DNA from: Mycobacterium aquaticum
GTDB lineage: Bacteria > Actinomycetota > Actinomycetes > Mycobacteriales > Mycobacteriaceae
Reading direction: 5' to 3'
DNA: 64,000 nucleotides
Assembly (NCBI RefSeq): GCF_002086485.1
Contig: NZ_MVHF01000002.1
Span: 124,001 to 188,000 of the forward strand
The notes under the pieces are model-generated. The model ran no database searches, was not told the DNA's origin, and worked only from the letters and a program-made list of their open reading frames with translations. This document shows positions 17,450-26,174 of this stretch, one piece after another; position 1 is the first letter of the stretch; each line of letters opens with the position of its first letter. The translations under genes and the position numbers were made by a program.

Positions 17450-18595
17450 TCAGCGGTTGGCTGTCAATGCGTGGCGGCCGATCATTAGTGTGTGGATTTC
17501 GCTGGTCCCGTCGAAGATTTGACCGGCCTTGCTGTCGCGGAATAAGCGTTGCACACGACTGCTGTGGTGGACGCCTAGGGCGCCGAAGATTTGCACGGCT
17601 TCGATTGCGTGCTTCATGGCGGCGTCGGTGCTGAATAATTTGGCCTTTGACAGCAAGATTGGATCGCCACCTTTCCCGAGGGCGAAGCTGTCGCCGGCAG
17701 CAAGGGTGAGGAGTCGTGCAGCCTCGTAGTCGGTGGCCATCTGACCGATCCTGAGCTGGATGGTTTGTAGTTCGCTGAGCGGTTTTCCGAAGGCGATCCG
17801 ATTGTTGGCGCGGACCGAGCATTCTCGAATGGCCGCTTTCAGGAAGCCGCAGGCGTAGTTGGCGGCGTCGACCCGGGCGAGGTTGATGCCTTCCATCATG
17901 CCGGCAAACCCGGAGACCTTCAGTGCCGAGCCGGCCGGAACCTTAACGTTGTCGAACCTGAGTTCACCCAGCGGCATACCGCGGAAACTCATCAGGTCAA
18001 GGGTTTCACTTCGGCTGACGCCCTGGGATTCCAAATCGATGACCAGGGCGACGGTGTCGGCGTCCCGGCCGGCGTGGTCGACTTTGGCCAGCACCACGTT
18101 GAACGTGGCGACGGGGGCGAAGCCGATCCATTTCTTCCCGCCGTTGAGGATCCAGCCGTCCCTGTCGCGGGTCGCAACGGTTTGGATCGAGCGGACCTCG
18201 GTACCGGCGTCGGGTTCGGTGACCCCGAAGGATCCGTAAATCTCACCGCGGAGTAAAGGTTCGAGCCAGCGGTCGGCAATGTGCGGCTCGGCGTACCGCT
18301 TGAGCAGGTAGGCCTGCAGCCGCAGCGCGCCGAGTGCGACCACCGCGGCCGGGAAGGCTGCCGCGACCAGTTCGGTGGTCTGGTGGATCAGCCGCATCCG
18401 ATCGAGCCGTAGGTTGCGTTCTTGGTCGAACATCAGCTCAAGGAGGCCGAGTTCGGCGAACTGCCGGATGACGTCCGGGAAGAACTCGCCGTTGTCGCTT
18501 CTGTCGGCGCGGGGTAGGAGCACGGTGTCGCAGTATTTTTCAATGTCGTTGAGGTAGTTTGCTTCGTCGTGTTCGAAGTCACGGCGTCCTGGCAC
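17450..18595 (-). CDS. Acyl-CoA dehydrogenase-fold flavoprotein with Asp at the catalytic-base position
   Basis: A 381-aa protein of the acyl-CoA dehydrogenase superfamily (glutaryl-CoA-dehydrogenase-like). The GTG start at 18595 is preceded by GGGAG; an upstream extension to 18721 has no support. The flavin segments FGVTEPDAGTEV and KKWIGFAP are present. The motif that normally reads YEGT, with Glu as the base, reads FDGT: Asp362. Asp occurs at this place in nitroalkane oxidase, so simple dehydrogenase activity is uncertain. It is the last gene of the long minus-strand operon, 91 bp after the GMC oxidoreductase. Confidence 0.82.
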   Translation of the reverse strand: MPGRRDFEHDEANYLNDIEKYCDTVLLPRADRSDNGEFFPDVIRQFAELGLLELMFDQERNLRLDRMRLIHQTTELVAAAFPAAVVALGALRLQAYLLKRYAEPHIADRWLEPLLRGEIYGSFGVTEPDAGTEVRSIQTVATRDRDGWILNGGKKWIGFAPVATFNVVLAKVDHAGRDADTVALVIDLESQGVSRSETLDLMSFRGMPLGELRFDNVKVPAGSALKVSGFAGMMEGINLARVDAANYACGFLKAAIRECSVRANNRIAFGKPLSELQTIQLRIGQMATDYEAARLLTLAAGDSFALGKGGDPILLSKAKLFSTDAAMKHAIEAVQIFGALGVHHSSRVQRLFRDSKAGQIFDGTSEIHTLMIGRHALTANR

Positions 18596-18686
18596 GAGGG
18601 TCTCCCGATCGGTCGGTGAATGGTGGCGGCGTGCGGCGACGGTGGTCGCCGTTGGGGGTCTTGCGATTGAATTGGGGTGGCGATGG

Positions 18687-20303
18687 CTAGGCGATGCGCT
18701 CCCGCCCGCGGATGAGGTCAACGGCCTTCTCGGCGATCATCACGGTCGGCGCCTGGGTGTTGGAGCTGACTATGGCCGGCATGATGGACGAGTCGATGAC
18801 CCGCAGGCCTTCCATGCCGTGCACGCGCAGGTCGCTGTCGACCACCGACTGGTCGGTGTCCCCCATGGCACACGACCCGACCGGGTGGTAGGAGGTGCGG
18901 CCGTAGGCCTTCACGAACCGGATGTAGTCGTCCGTGGTGCGAAGGTCGCTTTGGCCGGCGAGGTGTTCCTTCTTGATGTGCTTGCTCATCGACGGTTGTG
19001 CCATGATCTCGCGACTCTGCCGAACGCCGGCGGCGCTGATCTCCACGTCGTAGTCGTCATCCAAGAAGTTGGGGTCGATGATCGGTTGGACGGTCGGGTC
19101 GGTGGATCCGACGCGCACGGTGCCCCGGCTCAGGGGGCGCAGGAAATAGCTGTTGAGCGTGACGCCGTATCCAGGTCGGACAGCAGCGATACCCGCTTCC
19201 ACACCCGCCGCCGGCAGGAAGTGGAATTGCAGGTCCGGGTCATCGATCTCGGGCGTGGACCGGGTGAACGCGCCCGCTTCGACCACAGTCGAGGCCAACG
19301 GGCCCGACCGGAAGGCAAGGTACTCCAACCCGGCGACCGCGGTGGCCGGTCGGACCAGGTTGAGCCGATCCATACTCTGGTACTGGCGCAGCTCATAGAT
19401 GATGTCCAGGTCGCAGTGGTCATGCAGGTTCTTACCGACACCGACGAGCGGGTGCCGCACCTCGATACCCAGCGGTGTGAGATCGGCGGGGTCGCCGATT
19501 CCGGACAGTTGCAGGATCTTCGGCGAGCTGAAGGCGCCGCCCGATAACAGCACTTCGCGGGTAGCCCGGAACTGGGCAGTGGTTCCGTCGTGCAGAGTTT
19601 CCACGCCGACCGCACGCTTGCCTTCCAACAGAATCCGGGTCACCAAATGTTGGGTCAGTACCGTGAGGTTCGGCCGTTTGCGCGCCGGGCGGATGTATCC
19701 CGTGGCCGTGCTGCACCGGCGGTGGTGCTGGGTGGTGGTCTGATAAAACCCCGAGCCGTACTGGGTTTCGCCGTTGAAGTCGGCGTTGTAGGGAAGGCCG
19801 TACTCCTGCCCGGCTTTCACGAACGCCTCGGACAGCGGGTGCGGTTCGGCGATGTCGGACACCCCCATCGGACCGGTCGTGCCGTGATACGGGGCCGAGA
19901 GGCGATTGTTGTTCTCCGACAGCAGGAAATACTTCTGGATGTCGTCGAACGACCAGCCCTTGGCCCCGTAGTCGCGGTCCCACGTGTCGTAGTCCGCGGC
20001 GATGCCGCGGGTGAACACCTGGGCGTTGATGGAGCCGCCGCCGCCCAGGACCTTGCCCTGCGGCAACAGGATCACCCGGTCGCCGCAGGCCTTCTGCGGG
20101 GCGCTGGTGAACCCCCATTGGTAGGGGCCTGCGGTGAGTTTGGCGAAGCCGGCGGGCACGTGAATGAACGGGTGGCGGTCGCTGCGGCCGGCCTCGATCA
20201 GCAGCACCCGGATCGCCGGGTCCTCGGTGAGACGGCCGGCGAGGACGCAGCCGGCGGTCCCGCCGCCGATGACGACGTAGTCATAGGAGGTGTTGTTGTG
20301 CAT
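18687..20303 (-). CDS. GMC-family FAD oxidoreductase (choline/alcohol dehydrogenase-like)
   Basis: A 538-aa flavoprotein that oxidises an alcohol to an aldehyde or ketone. The dinucleotide motif GGGTAG lies at residues 13-18, and the GMC signature around HGTTGPMGVS and the C-terminal active-site segment SYHPVGSC with its His are present. Start ATG 20303 has a GGAAG ribosome site; an open frame extending to 20813 is antisense shadow. It lies 13 bp after the aldo/keto reductase. The substrate is unknown; a polyol or hydroxy compound imported by the linked ABC system is likely. Confidence 0.88.
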   Translation of the reverse strand: MHNNTSYDYVVIGGGTAGCVLAGRLTEDPAIRVLLIEAGRSDRHPFIHVPAGFAKLTAGPYQWGFTSAPQKACGDRVILLPQGKVLGGGGSINAQVFTRGIAADYDTWDRDYGAKGWSFDDIQKYFLLSENNNRLSAPYHGTTGPMGVSDIAEPHPLSEAFVKAGQEYGLPYNADFNGETQYGSGFYQTTTQHHRRCSTATGYIRPARKRPNLTVLTQHLVTRILLEGKRAVGVETLHDGTTAQFRATREVLLSGGAFSSPKILQLSGIGDPADLTPLGIEVRHPLVGVGKNLHDHCDLDIIYELRQYQSMDRLNLVRPATAVAGLEYLAFRSGPLASTVVEAGAFTRSTPEIDDPDLQFHFLPAAGVEAGIAAVRPGYGVTLNSYFLRPLSRGTVRVGSTDPTVQPIIDPNFLDDDYDVEISAAGVRQSREIMAQPSMSKHIKKEHLAGQSDLRTTDDYIRFVKAYGRTSYHPVGSCAMGDTDQSVVDSDLRVHGMEGLRVIDSSIMPAIVSSNTQAPTVMIAEKAVDLIRGRERIA

Positions 20304-20316
20304 CGGAACTTCTTCC

Positions 20317-21366
20317 TTACCTGGGAGAGCGGATGGATGGATGTGGTTGGTGGGCAGCGGTTTCGGGTGTGGGTGCCTGGTCATCGACGAGACCGGCCTG
20401 CCGGCAGTCCGACCACAGCGCGGCCGGGATGTCGGTGTTGAGCCAGGTGAGGTTCTGGGCCTGCTGGTCGACGGTGCGGGCACCGAGAATGACTTGTTTG
20501 ACCACGGGATGGGCGAGTGCGAAGGCGATCGCGGTCGCGGGCAGCGGCACGTCGTGCGCCCGGCACACCTCGTCCAACCGCCGTGCTCGTTCCAGGATGT
20601 CCGGCGGTGCCGGCGCGTAGTTGAACTTGGCGCCGGGGACGGGCCCGGTGGCCAGCACTCCGGAGTTGAAGACGCCGCCGAGCAGGACGGCGATGTCACG
20701 GTCCTGGCACAGGGGGAACAGGGTGTGGGCCGGTTGCTGCTCGAGCAGCGTGTACCGGCCGGCCAGCAGCAGGCAGTCGATGTCGACTCGTTCGACGACG
20801 TCGCGACAGACATCGGCTTCGTTGACCCCCACGCCGATGGCCCGGACCAGGCCCTCGTCGCGCAGCCGGATCAGGGCCGGAAAGGCCCCGGCGATGGCTT
20901 CAGCGAAGCGCTGCGGTTGTGCGTCGCCGTGGGTGTATCGGTCGATGTCGTGCACGAACAGGATGTCGAACCGGTCCTGGCACATGCGTTGCAGGCTGTC
21001 CTCGACCTGCCTGAGGACTGCGTCGTAGGAGTAGTCGAACTCGGCCCGCAACGGCGGTACGTCGACCCATACTCCGGTGTCGAAGCTGCCCCGAGGAGCG
21101 GGTGTCAGCGTGCGGCCGACTTTGGTCGACAGCACGTATTCGTCGCGGTCATGCTCCATCAGTGCGTGGCCGAGTCGGTGCTCGGACAGCCCGTGTCCGT
21201 ACATCGGCGCGGTGTCGTAGGCCCGGATACCGGCGGCCCAGGCGGCGTCGATTTGAGCTTGGGCGTCGGTGGCTGAAATGGGGCGGAAGATGTTTCCGAT
21301 CGGTGCACCGCCATAGCCGACAACGGTGACGTCGATGCTGCCCCGGGGGATGGTGCGAATATCCAT
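20317..21366 (-). CDS. Aldo/keto reductase (aldose/fucose dehydrogenase-like)
   Basis: A 349-aa (alpha/beta)8 NAD(P)H enzyme. The catalytic tetrad is complete: Asp51 and Tyr56 in AYDTAPMYGHG, Lys82 in STKVGR, His139 in FVHDID. The pattern resembles L-fucose/D-threo-aldose 1-dehydrogenases (oxidation of a free sugar to the lactone), but the family is broad. The last about 20 residues are a Pro/His-rich tail. It lies in the long operon between the Zn-dehydrogenase and the GMC enzyme. Confidence 0.85.
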   Translation of the reverse strand: MDIRTIPRGSIDVTVVGYGGAPIGNIFRPISATDAQAQIDAAWAAGIRAYDTAPMYGHGLSEHRLGHALMEHDRDEYVLSTKVGRTLTPAPRGSFDTGVWVDVPPLRAEFDYSYDAVLRQVEDSLQRMCQDRFDILFVHDIDRYTHGDAQPQRFAEAIAGAFPALIRLRDEGLVRAIGVGVNEADVCRDVVERVDIDCLLLAGRYTLLEQQPAHTLFPLCQDRDIAVLLGGVFNSGVLATGPVPGAKFNYAPAPPDILERARRLDEVCRAHDVPLPATAIAFALAHPVVKQVILGARTVDQQAQNLTWLNTDIPAALWSDCRQAGLVDDQAPTPETAAHQPHPSIRSPR

Positions 21367-21403
21367 GCGAACTCCAGTGTTTCGAGGTGGACAGATGGCC
21401 GGC

Positions 21404-22471
21404 TTACGCTCCTGGCCGCACCAGGATCTTGATGTGTTGCTCCTTGTTGTCGATCAGTTCGGTGAAGCCGTGATCGACGACGTCGGTCAGCGCGATCCGG
21501 GCGGTGATCATCCTGCTGGGTTCGATGCGCTCGTCGGCGAGCGCGGCGATCACTGCGGGGTAGTCATCGCCGGCGTAACACAGGCCCGAGCGCAGGTTCC
21601 GTTCCCCGGACAGCAGCAGACCCATGTCGATGGGCGCACTGTCCTCCCAGATGGCGACGTTGTAGGCCGTTCCGGCGGGTCGGACAGCGGCCAGTGCGGT
21701 GTTGATCGTGGCCGGCAGCCCGGAGGCGTCGAAGCTGACGTGCGGGCCGACGCCGTCGACGGCCGCCCGGCTCAGTGCCACGACATCGTCGGTCCTGGGG
21801 TCGTAAACCGCGTGGGCACCGAAGGATTCGGCCATCGCTTTGCGGGCCGTCGACGGCTCGGATACCCCCACCCAGCTCGCCCCGGCGGCCCGAAGGCACA
21901 GCAGCAGGGCCAGACCGATCGGACCTCCACCGATCACCAGGGCCGACTGTTCGGGTCGGAATCCGGATTGGACCACCGCGTGCCAGGCGACAGCCAACGG
22001 CTCGACCAGTGCCCCCATTTCGGTAGATACGCCCGGCGGCAGGACGTGCACATTGCGCCGGTCCACGGCGCAGTACTCGGCCAGGCCGCCACCGTAACCG
22101 GCCAGTCCGTACACACCGCCGCGCTCGCAGATGTTGTAATCGCCTGCTCGGCATTGGGGGCAGGCATCACAGCGCAGCAAGGGCTCGACGGCGACCTGGT
22201 CACCGATGGCGACGTCGGTGACGTCGTCACCCACTTCGACTACGGTGCCGGCGAATTCGTGACCCATGACGACCGGGGGGACTTCGGCGGTCAAGGGGTG
22301 CGGGTGGTCCGCGCTCGGAATGAAGATCGGCCCGGCCTGAAACTCGTGCAGGTCTGTGCCACAGATACCGCACCAGTCGACTTCGATCAGGACCTGCCCG
22401 GATCCGGGGCGGGGTTTCGGAACATCTTCCACCCGTAGGTCGTTGGCGCCGTGGAATCGGAGAGCCTTCAT
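21404..22471 (-). CDS. Zinc-dependent polyol/butanediol-type dehydrogenase
   Basis: A 355-aa MDR enzyme. Catalytic zinc ligands Cys37 and His71-Glu72, structural zinc cysteines 101, 104, 107 and 115, and NAD motif GGGPIG are all present. The sequence style (VDWCGICGTDLHEF) resembles 2,3-butanediol and sorbitol dehydrogenases. The ATG overlaps the stop of glycerate kinase (ATGA). It likely oxidises a secondary alcohol of the imported compound. Confidence 0.87.
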   Translation of the reverse strand: MKALRFHGANDLRVEDVPKPRPGSGQVLIEVDWCGICGTDLHEFQAGPIFIPSADHPHPLTAEVPPVVMGHEFAGTVVEVGDDVTDVAIGDQVAVEPLLRCDACPQCRAGDYNICERGGVYGLAGYGGGLAEYCAVDRRNVHVLPPGVSTEMGALVEPLAVAWHAVVQSGFRPEQSALVIGGGPIGLALLLCLRAAGASWVGVSEPSTARKAMAESFGAHAVYDPRTDDVVALSRAAVDGVGPHVSFDASGLPATINTALAAVRPAGTAYNVAIWEDSAPIDMGLLLSGERNLRSGLCYAGDDYPAVIAALADERIEPSRMITARIALTDVVDHGFTELIDNKEQHIKILVRPGA

Positions 22472-23631
22472 TGTTCGTCCTGTCGTTGTGCGCCTGCGGC
22501 GGGCGTGGCGGTCAGTTCAAGAGCCGTTTGGGCGAGTAGAAATCCGGTGTGCCGCAACAGGTCTGCCGCGTTCCGCATCGCCAGCCTCGGGTCGGGTTCG
22601 AGGTCGACCAGTTGGTGGTGGCGGCGAATACCGAGCTGCGCCAGTCGTGTTGGTCTGGCCGTGATCCGCCCCGCGACCAACGCCACGGGTCTGCCGGTGC
22701 GAACAGCCCTGGAGATCACGGCCATGGGTGCCTTCCCGGCCTCTGACTGGTCGTCCCACGACCCCTCCCCGGTCACTACCAGTGCAGCTGCGCGCAGCCG
22801 TTCGTCCAACCCGATGGCGTCCAGGACGAAGTCGGCGCCGCTGATGACCTCGGCGTTCAGAGCGGCGATCGCGGCTGCGGCAGTACCGCCCGCGGCGCCG
22901 GCTCCCGGAACGCCCGTGACATCGACGCCGGTCTCGTTGTGCAGCAACCCAGCCCAGGCCGCGAGCCCGCGGTCCAGGGTGGCGGTATCGCCGGCCGTGA
23001 CGCCCTTCTGCGGCCCGTACAGGTGCGCGGCGCCGGCAGGCCCGGTCAGTGGACTCGTGACGTCGGTCGCCACCGAGAACCGGACCCGCCGTACCCGAGG
23101 GTCGAGCGTCGACAGGTCCAGCGTGTGGGCCGCCAGTAGACCGCGACCGTCCGGGCTGCAGGGCGCGCCGGCGGCATCCAGAACCCGGGCGCCGAGACCG
23201 AGAAGCAGCCCCATCCCACCGTCGGTGGAGGCACTGCCGCCGAGGGCGAGCACGATGTGACGGGCACCCGCCTCGATGGCCGCCAACGCCACGGTGCCGA
23301 CACCCAGAGTGCCGCTACGCCACGGTTCCAGACGACCTCCTGGCAATGCGGCCAGGCCGCACACGGATGCGAGCTCAATGACCGCCGCATCGTCCTTGCG
23401 GGCGAACGTCGCGATGGTCGGATTGCCCAGTGGACCATGCCCTGCTACCCGGGCACGCTCGAACCCGTTTGATGCCAGGGCATCGAGGGTGCCGTCCCCG
23501 CCGTCGGCGACGGGGCAGGTCACCGCCGGGTGCCCGGCGGTGGTGATCCCGTCGGCGACGGCCCGGCACGCGGCATCCGCGTCGATGGATCCCTTGAACT
23601 TGTCGAGGGCCACCAGCACCGGGGTGGTCAT
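22468..23631 (-). CDS. Glycerate kinase (GlxK/GarK family)
   Basis: A 387-aa kinase that phosphorylates D-glycerate, in this family usually to 2-phosphoglycerate. The family N-terminus (VLVALDKFKGSIDADAA), CPVADGGDGTLDAL, and GGSASTDGGMGLL are clear. Start ATG 23631 overlaps the permease stop (ATGA); the open frame continuing to 24660 is a shadow. Its presence implies that the pathway yields glycerate. Confidence 0.9.
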   Translation of the reverse strand: MTTPVLVALDKFKGSIDADAACRAVADGITTAGHPAVTCPVADGGDGTLDALASNGFERARVAGHGPLGNPTIATFARKDDAAVIELASVCGLAALPGGRLEPWRSGTLGVGTVALAAIEAGARHIVLALGGSASTDGGMGLLLGLGARVLDAAGAPCSPDGRGLLAAHTLDLSTLDPRVRRVRFSVATDVTSPLTGPAGAAHLYGPQKGVTAGDTATLDRGLAAWAGLLHNETGVDVTGVPGAGAAGGTAAAAIAALNAEVISGADFVLDAIGLDERLRAAALVVTGEGSWDDQSEAGKAPMAVISRAVRTGRPVALVAGRITARPTRLAQLGIRRHHQLVDLEPDPRLAMRNAADLLRHTGFLLAQTALELTATPAAGAQRQDEQ

Positions 23632-24653
23632 GCGACCACGACGGTTCGCTGCCGGTCCACGGTCGCGACGATGGCAAAGATCACGATCAGGCCGTAGAGG
23701 ATCGGCTGGATCGCCGACGCGACGCCGGCGATGTCCAGCCCGACCCGCAGCACCGTGATCACCAGGGCGCCGAGCAGGGTGCGGCCGACGCCGCCGACCC
23801 CCCCGGAGATCGACGTGCCACCGATGATGACCGCGGCGATGGCCGGCAGGAGCAGGGACGTGGAGGTGGACGCCCCGGCGGACTGCAGCTGCGCGGTCTG
23901 GAAGACGGCGGCCAGCGCGGCGAACAGACCGCTGCCGACGAATGCCAGGATGACGATCAGCTGGGTGCGGATTCCGCTGTAGGCGGCCGCCCGTTCGTTC
24001 AACCCGACGGCCTTGATCTGCCGGCCGACCGGCAGTCCCCGCAGTGCCGCCATCAGCGCCACGGTGATCACCATGACCAGCACGAAGGAGATGGGGATTC
24101 CGTACCAGCGGTTGAAGATCCATTCCACGTACTGGTAGCCGTCGAGCACCAGCACCGTGTTGGCCTGGGCCAGCATCAGCGACAGTCCGGACCACACCCC
24201 CATCGCGCCGAGGGTGACGATGAACGACGGCACTTGCGCCTTGACGTGAACCCATCCGGCCAAGGCACCGGCCAGTGCGCCGCCGATGAGGATCAGCGGG
24301 ACAGCCACCACCCCCAGCGTGCCCAGCGCCTTCGCGACCAGCACGCCGGTGAGGCTGGCCAGGGCGGCGTTGCCCAGGTCGATCCGCCCGGTCAGCACGA
24401 CCAGGCATTGGCCGATGGCCAGCAGCGCCAGAGGGGTGGACTGCTCGAGCAGCGAGGCGAAGCTGCGCGCGGTGAAGAACTTGTGGTCGATGGCGCCGAT
24501 CGCGACGACCAGCACCACCAGCACCAGCAGTGGCGCCAGCCCGATGTCCTGCACCCGGCGCAGCATCGTGGTTTGCGCCTTCCCGCCGGGTTTGTTCCCG
24601 GTCGAGGCTGTCGCGGCGGTCGTCGGGTCCGGGGTTTCCGGAAGTGTTGTCAT
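23628..24653 (-). CDS. Sugar ABC transporter permease (RbsC type)
   Basis: A 341-aa inner-membrane permease with about 8-10 hydrophobic segments. Family signatures are VVLTGRIDLGNAALASLTGV and VIIGGTSISGGVGGVGRTLLG. It is one of two different permeases flanking the ATPase, so the channel is probably a heterodimer. It is coupled to glycerate kinase by ATGA. Confidence 0.9.
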   Translation of the reverse strand: MTTLPETPDPTTAATASTGNKPGGKAQTTMLRRVQDIGLAPLLVLVVLVVAIGAIDHKFFTARSFASLLEQSTPLALLAIGQCLVVLTGRIDLGNAALASLTGVLVAKALGTLGVVAVPLILIGGALAGALAGWVHVKAQVPSFIVTLGAMGVWSGLSLMLAQANTVLVLDGYQYVEWIFNRWYGIPISFVLVMVITVALMAALRGLPVGRQIKAVGLNERAAAYSGIRTQLIVILAFVGSGLFAALAAVFQTAQLQSAGASTSTSLLLPAIAAVIIGGTSISGGVGGVGRTLLGALVITVLRVGLDIAGVASAIQPILYGLIVIFAIVATVDRQRTVVVA

Positions 24654-24656
24654 CGC

Positions 24657-26174
24657 TCACACCATCCTTGCCAGCACGTCGGTCTTGTCCGGCCGATTGG
24701 TCGGGGTCGAGGGAAACTCACCGGTGATGCGGCCGTCTTTCATCGTGATGACCCGGTGGCTCATCGCGATACCTTCGTCGAGGGTGTCCGCGATCAGCAG
24801 CACTGACAGGCCATGGGCCGCCAGCTCACGGATCAACCGGTAGACATCGGCCTTGGCGCCGATGTCGAGGCCCCGTGTGGGGGTGTCCAGGATCAGCAGG
24901 CGCAGGTCGGGGTCCAGCAGCCACTTGGCGAGCACGACCTTCTGCTGGTTGCCCCCGGACAGTGTCCGCATCAAGGTCGCCGCCGACGGGGTTTTCACCC
25001 GGAGCCGGTCCAGCCAGCTGCGGACCGTCCTGTGTTCCAGGGCCGGATCGATGAACGGGCCGCGGCACACCTGGTCGGGGTGCGCCAGGGTCAGGTTGTC
25101 GTTCACGCTCATGCCCAGGACCGCACCGTCGATCTTGCGTTCGGATGGGATGTATCCGATACCGTCCCGCACGGCCTGGGTCGGGGTGCGAAAGCGCAGC
25201 GCCTGACCGTCCAGGGTCACGGTGCCCGATTGGACCGGGACAGCGCCGAACAGGGCACGGCCCAGGTATTCGCGGCCGCTTTCTTGCACACCCATCAGCG
25301 CGACCACCTCACCGCGGGCCACGGTCAGCGACACGTCGTGGAAGTGATCGCCGGAGAGTTTCGAGATCTCCAGTCGTACTTGATCTTCCGGCTCCACTTG
25401 GCCTTCTTCGTGGTAGAAGCCCTGGTGTCGTTCTTCGCCGACCATCAGTTCGTAGAGCTCGTGTTCGGCCACCGTCTTCGGGTCCCGGACGGCGACCACT
25501 TCGCCGTCGCGCATGATGTAGACGCGGTCGCAGACGGCCAGCACCTCGTTCATGCGGTGCGAAACGAACACCACGCTGGCGCGTTTCTTGAGTTCTCGCA
25601 CGATCTGGTAAAGCTTCTCGATTTCGTCGTGCTCGAGCACCGAGGTCGGTTCGTCGAGCAGGATCACCGGTTCGTGCTCGGTGCGGTCACCGGTGGCCAG
25701 GGCCTTGGCGACCTCGACCATCTGCCGCTGCGCGAACGGCAGCGATTCGGTGATCGCCGCGGCGTCCAGTCCGGTGCCGACCTGGTCGAGGTAGCTCTGG
25801 GCGCGCTTGCGCAGCTCCGACCACCGGTACACGCCGCCCCGGACGGTGTTGCCCTCGTTTCCCAGCAGCACGTTCTCGGCAACGGTGATGTTGGGCAGCA
25901 GGGACTGCTCCTGATAGACCATCGCCACGCCCTCGCGTACGGCGTCGCCGACGCCGCCGAAGGACACTGGTTGGTCCCGAAGGATCACGTCGCCGCTGTC
26001 CGGGCGTTGGACCCCGGACAGGATCTTCAGCAGCGTCGATTTTCCGGCTCCGTTTTCCCCGATCAGACCAACCACTTCGTGTGGGTGGACTTCGATCGAG
26101 ACATCTTTGAGCGCTTTGACTCCGGGGAAGCTCTTGCTGATGTTGCGTACCCCGAAAACCACGGAGGAAGTCAT
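24657..26174 (-). CDS. Sugar ABC transporter ATPase (RbsA type, two NBDs)
   Basis: A 505-aa double ATPase. NBD1 has an intact Walker A (GENGAGKST, 39-47) and Walker B (VILLDEPTS) but a poor signature (LPFAQRQMVEV). NBD2 has a degenerate Walker A (GVQESGRE), a good signature (LSGGNQQKV), and Walker B LLILDTPTRGLD with Thr where the catalytic Glu is expected. One composite ATP site (NBD1 Walker motifs plus NBD2 signature) should work; the other looks dead. It overlaps the upstream permease by ATGA. Confidence 0.9.
   Translation of the reverse strand: MTSSVVFGVRNISKSFPGVKALKDVSIEVHPHEVVGLIGENGAGKSTLLKILSGVQRPDSGDVILRDQPVSFGGVGDAVREGVAMVYQEQSLLPNITVAENVLLGNEGNTVRGGVYRWSELRKRAQSYLDQVGTGLDAAAITESLPFAQRQMVEVAKALATGDRTEHEPVILLDEPTSVLEHDEIEKLYQIVRELKKRASVVFVSHRMNEVLAVCDRVYIMRDGEVVAVRDPKTVAEHELYELMVGEERHQGFYHEEGQVEPEDQVRLEISKLSGDHFHDVSLTVARGEVVALMGVQESGREYLGRALFGAVPVQSGTVTLDGQALRFRTPTQAVRDGIGYIPSERKIDGAVLGMSVNDNLTLAHPDQVCRGPFIDPALEHRTVRSWLDRLRVKTPSAATLMRTLSGGNQQKVVLAKWLLDPDLRLLILDTPTRGLDIGAKADVYRLIRELAAHGLSVLLIADTLDEGIAMSHRVITMKDGRITGEFPSTPTNRPDKTDVLARMV

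Noticed and set aside
20304..20813. N-terminal extension of the GMC oxidoreductase frame
   Set aside because: Runs through the aldo/keto reductase gene in another frame, and the ATG at 20303 has the family start and a ribosome site.
23632..24660. Extended frame upstream of glycerate kinase
   Set aside because: Arg/Gly-rich shadow of the permease gene; the kinase begins at ATG 23631 in an ATGA overlap.
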